NCBI RefSeq assembly: GCF_023856365.1 | Contig: NC_064538.1 | Coordinates: 15,618,435-15,682,434 of the forward strand | Origin: Brienomyrus brachyistius | Lineage: Eukaryota > Chordata > Actinopteri > Osteoglossiformes > Mormyridae | Direction: 5' to 3' | DNA: 64,000 nucleotides | Program-made: the position numbers and the translations under genes | The notes under the pieces: generated by a model | Seen by the model: the letters and a program-made list of their open reading frames with translations, nothing else | Databases searched by the model: none | Told to the model about the DNA's origin: nothing | Part shown: one piece after another, positions 61,001-64,000 of the stretch | Numbering within the stretch: the stretch's first letter is position 1 | Layout of the letters: each line of letters begins with the position of its first letter

Positions 61001-64000
61001 CCTGCTAAAATAGTGCTGCATGATCACATTGTTTCATGATAATTGTTCTCATTGAAGCAGTTTAAAGCAGTCCTGCATATTCAACATTGTACAGGATCAC
61101 ATGCTAGGATTCCTTGCTGTTGTAAATTGCAAGGAGTCTATTAGGACTGTCAAATATGGACCAACAGCCAAGGGAAAAGCTATGCTGAGGCCCAGCCTGG
61201 TCCCACATGTGCACATGAAGCCTGTTTGCTGAGGTGTGGAGTTGGGCTCCTTTACATTTCCCAGAGAGCCATTTTTTACCCAGTGTCTGTCACTGGTGAC
61301 ATGTTGCTCTCATTGTGAAAACTGGTGAATTTATTTGCCATGGATGACAAGGTACTTTATTGATCCCTGGAGGGAAAAGTTGCCGTTTTGTTTTTAGAGT
61401 TTGCATACCTGTGCTGAAAGGCTGTCTGCATTAGTGTGGCCTCATTCTCTTCAACCTCTATATCTCTGATGGAGGGTGTCCTGTGTGAGTAACCAGCTAC
61501 CAAGTCAGTGTTTCTGTGCTACATGTGCTGTCAGTTAAAGTACCCAGTCCCTACATATGCTGTGTTTATTTCCTATACATATATACCTATGATAAAGTTT
61601 AATTTATAAATTAAGCACATTAAGGAATTTACAACAATAACTAATAATACAATAGAACAATTATATCAATATACAGCACTATGATACAGTCAATCTGATA
61701 ACCGAGACAATGACTAACAGGGACATAGCATATACAGTGTGGATATACTGGACAAAGGGATGAATCACATCCCCAGTGGGATGGCGTGAGATTTCATCAA
61801 GCTACTCAGAACGACATGCAATTTATGCGATTTATGACTTATGAATTGCTTATTTCTGGAATTTTCTATTTAATATTTTGTTGACCACTGGTAACTGAAA
61901 CCAGCGAAAGCGAAACTGCAGATAAGGGTGATTTGAATTCCACTGCTCGCCCGTGATGCTCAGAGTAGACTTTGGCCACTTGTGCTTGAAGGTCCTCATA
62001 GAGGAGAAGCTAATGCAGTTTCGGATGGATAACTAGCAGGGTGACCGAGTAGCTGGTCTGGTTTTCTGTGTATGGTAACGTGACCTGGAGGTCCTGCACC
62101 ATCTCACTAAGGATGAGAAGAGGGATGGAGGAAAATTTAGTGACAAAAATCCATATGAAGTGTTTTAAGTGGCCCACTTGGGGCCTTATCTGTATTGTGC
62201 AATGTGCTTGTATGAGTTAGTGTGTGTTTTTCTAACAGTTCAGTAAACTGCACGATTAGTTCAGGTTTTCCTTTTATTCTGAAATGCTTCCAGCCAGCCC
62301 CTTCAAAACCCCTCAGGCACAGTGGATCCTTTGTTTTGTCAGTGGTTTAATGAAGAGCGACTTGGAGACCATGCAGTTCCCTTTATTGGGCACTGCAGTA
62401 CGATATCTATCATCTCCTCCAGTCTGCATGCATTTCTTGGTGTTGCAGGTGTTAAAGGCTCACAGCTGCATACTTGCTGATTATAATAGATCTGTTCTTC
62501 TCCTGTGTGAGTGTTAGTATCTTCTTTCAATATTTCTAGAGTAGGTAGTGAGACAGGTAGGTTGGGCAAAAAACCATTGTATACCTACAATGCACAGCAG
62601 TTAGGTTTGAAATCATGTGTACCCTGACAAGGTAAAGTGTGTTTTGGGTGAATGCAGAGGCAGCCCTGAGCCTGGTCTTATCTGAGCTCTTTGCAGTCAC
62701 TCTGGAGCTTTAGGTGTAGGTTAAGTCTTGTTCAGCTTAATGAGATCTAATGTCTCTTTGGTAGACCTGGGAATGTAAGTGGAGGGATGAAGGATGGTGG
62801 AGTAAAGTGAGACACTGCAAAGGAGCTCCCAAAGACTCATTCATTATCAGTAGCTGCCCACCAGCATGAGTGGTAGATGATTGACTGCCAAGGAGCAAGC
62901 CTCCAGAGGGTTGAACTTTTGACTAAGCTGGGTATTTGCTCCAATTACATGTCTGGGTGTGTGATGTATGTGGTACTGGATTGGAGTGACACAGGCATGC
63001 GGGACATTTAAAGAGCTAACGTGGATTCCAGTTACAGTATTGTACAGCTTCATGAGTGCAGGAATTCAAGTACAATGCAGATTCCCCCCTTGGGAGTTAA
63101 CCATGTATTTTTTTCATCACAAGATCAGATTCCTTAAACACCTTACCCTGTTCGCAATAACTAGGTAGTATTGTATATGTATGTTTCCTGGGAATTTCAA
63201 ACATTTCCGTTAAAACTAAAAGTGATCTTTTTTTTTATCTAAGACCAGTCCCCTCTTTCTTGTCCAATGTCACAGCTAAATTTGTGAAGCCGCTTGACTT
63301 CAGCTATGGATTTGGGTTGTGATTTTCAGAAACGTCCTGGCATTTTCAACCTGATATCCATAACTCACTGGGGTCTCAGAGTAGCTGCAGGGTGTCTGTG
63401 GAGATGTATTGTAAATTTCATATGAAGTCATATTACAGTTTTTAGTTAGCTATATGATCACATGTTAGTGGTAGAAGGTTCCTGGCTCTGGTCTGTGTTC
63501 ATCTGGGTCTCCCTGGTTTAACCCTTGCTAACCTCGCCTGTGAGTGTGACTCCTCTTTCTCCTTGTTTTCTGCTTACCTACAGAAGAGGCTGACTACTCG
63601 GCATTTGGCACTGATTATATGACCCGAAAGAAAACCGTTCTGTCTGCTGTGCTGCTACGACCAGACAACCACCGCAAGAAGCCACCAGTGATCATCAGCC
63701 TACCCCGGGATTTCCGGCCCGTCTCCTCCATCATTGACGTGGACATTTTGCCGGAGACCCACCGGCGTGTGCGGCTCTACAAGCACGGCCAGGAGAAGCC
63801 CCTGGGTTTCTACATCCGTGACGGGTTCAGCGTGCGTGTCTCACCACAGGGCTTAGAGAAAGCCCCTGGTATCTTCATCTCTCGCATGGTACCGGGAGGC
63901 CTGGCCGAGAGCACGGGCCTGCTGGCTGTCAATGATGAGGTGCTGGAGGTCAACGGCATCGAGGTGTCTGGCAAGTCGCTGGACCAAGTGACGGACATGA
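52078..64000 (+). CDS. pard6b: PAR6 beta polarity adaptor, 3' end outside window
   Basis: Scaffold of the PAR3-PAR6-aPKC complex that sets apical-basal polarity. Exons 52078-52140 (21 codons, [10 protein letters not shown]...VEVKSK), 53649-53871 and 63584-64000 (cut by the window end), about 234 residues visible of roughly 370 in the family. PB1 domain at about residues 18-97, with [20 protein letters not shown] forming the acidic OPCA-type motif that binds aPKC. Partial CRIB at 134-152 ([18 protein letters not shown]), which binds GTP-Cdc42 together with the PDZ domain. PDZ begins around residue 157 with [10 protein letters not shown]. The wording ([32 protein letters not shown]) is the beta type rather than alpha or gamma. 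The first donor is GTTGGT. Introns are 1.5 kb and 9.7 kb. Confidence 0.96.
52141..53648 (+). other. pard6b: pard6b intron 1
   Basis: The first ~400 nt are still CpG-rich and may hold promoter-proximal control sites. The remainder is A/T-rich; I see no repeat or coding exon. Confidence 0.6.
56918..56977. repeat. CT-rich simple repeat
   Basis: Runs of TCTCTC with CACTCTCTGTCTC variants in pard6b intron 2. Confidence 0.85.
58116..58239. mobile_element. short palindromic Tc1-type MITE
   Basis: Left GCGCTCACAGAAAGTCTTGG and right CAAGACTTTCTGTGAGCACTG are inverted copies, with TA next to both ends. About 124 bp, pard6b intron 2. Confidence 0.6.

Larger units (their letters stand above)
53872..63583 (+). 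other. pard6b: pard6b intron 2 (9.7 kb)
   Basis: No coding sequence supported. Contents noticed: poly-G near 54238-54247, a CT-rich simple tract at 56918-56977, a small palindromic MITE at 58116-58239, poly-C at 59508-59519, and a degenerate TGGTCCCCACA-type dispersed repeat near 60000-60220. Otherwise ordinary A/T-rich intron. Confidence 0.6.

Overview
This is a vertebrate nuclear window, most likely from a ray-finned (teleost) fish. The genes are split by GT-AG introns. The introns and spacers are full of fish-type repeats: Tc1/mariner, hAT and pogo/Tigger DNA transposons, L2/CR1-like LINEs, tRNA-derived SINEs, solo LTRs and long TG/TA microsatellites. The species cannot be named from the sequence. 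There are no prokaryotic operons, CRISPR arrays or rRNA genes.

Four protein-coding loci lie on the + strand. (1) 572-25819 is the 3' part of a FACIT collagen: one von Willebrand A domain, six fibronectin III repeats, a thrombospondin-N/laminin-G-like domain and two short triple-helical blocks. One vWA plus several FN3 repeats points to collagen XX (col20a1). I traced 37 coding exons with consistent phases; the N-terminus lies upstream of the window. (2) 28625-31086 is a complete nine-exon dpm1, the dolichol-phosphate mannosyltransferase catalytic subunit. (3) 35571-47466 (3' UTR to about 48540) is adnp, a nine-zinc-finger homeobox protein, with a CpG-rich non-coding first exon and three coding exons. 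(4) From 52078 to the window end is pard6b, the PAR6B polarity adaptor, cut off inside its PDZ domain.

dpm1, adnp and pard6b form a recognisable vertebrate block: human PARD6B, BCAS4, ADNP and DPM1 are close together on 20q13. Here all three share one strand, no BCAS4 was recognised, and a col20a1-like collagen sits directly upstream of dpm1. The four genes do not form one pathway; they encode a matrix protein, an ER glycosylation enzyme, a chromatin regulator and a polarity scaffold.

Most of the remaining sequence is introns and spacers with many datable insertions. Several mobile elements have intact target-site duplications: a 701-bp solo LTR (ATGAC/ATGAC), a 268-bp LTR-like element (GTGCA/GTGCA), an 843-bp hAT element (perfect 8-bp duplication), a 1.27-kb hAT-like element, a 1.3-kb Tc1 element, a pogo/Tigger-like element, and a three-layer nest (SINE in LINE in Tc1) in an adnp intron. 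I found no convincing new biological system. The best items for a second look are the altered NAP octapeptide in Adnp, two competing acceptors 17 nt apart in the collagen TSPN domain, a sense polyadenylation signal carried into a collagen intron by the solo LTR, and the minisatellite and fold-back repeats.
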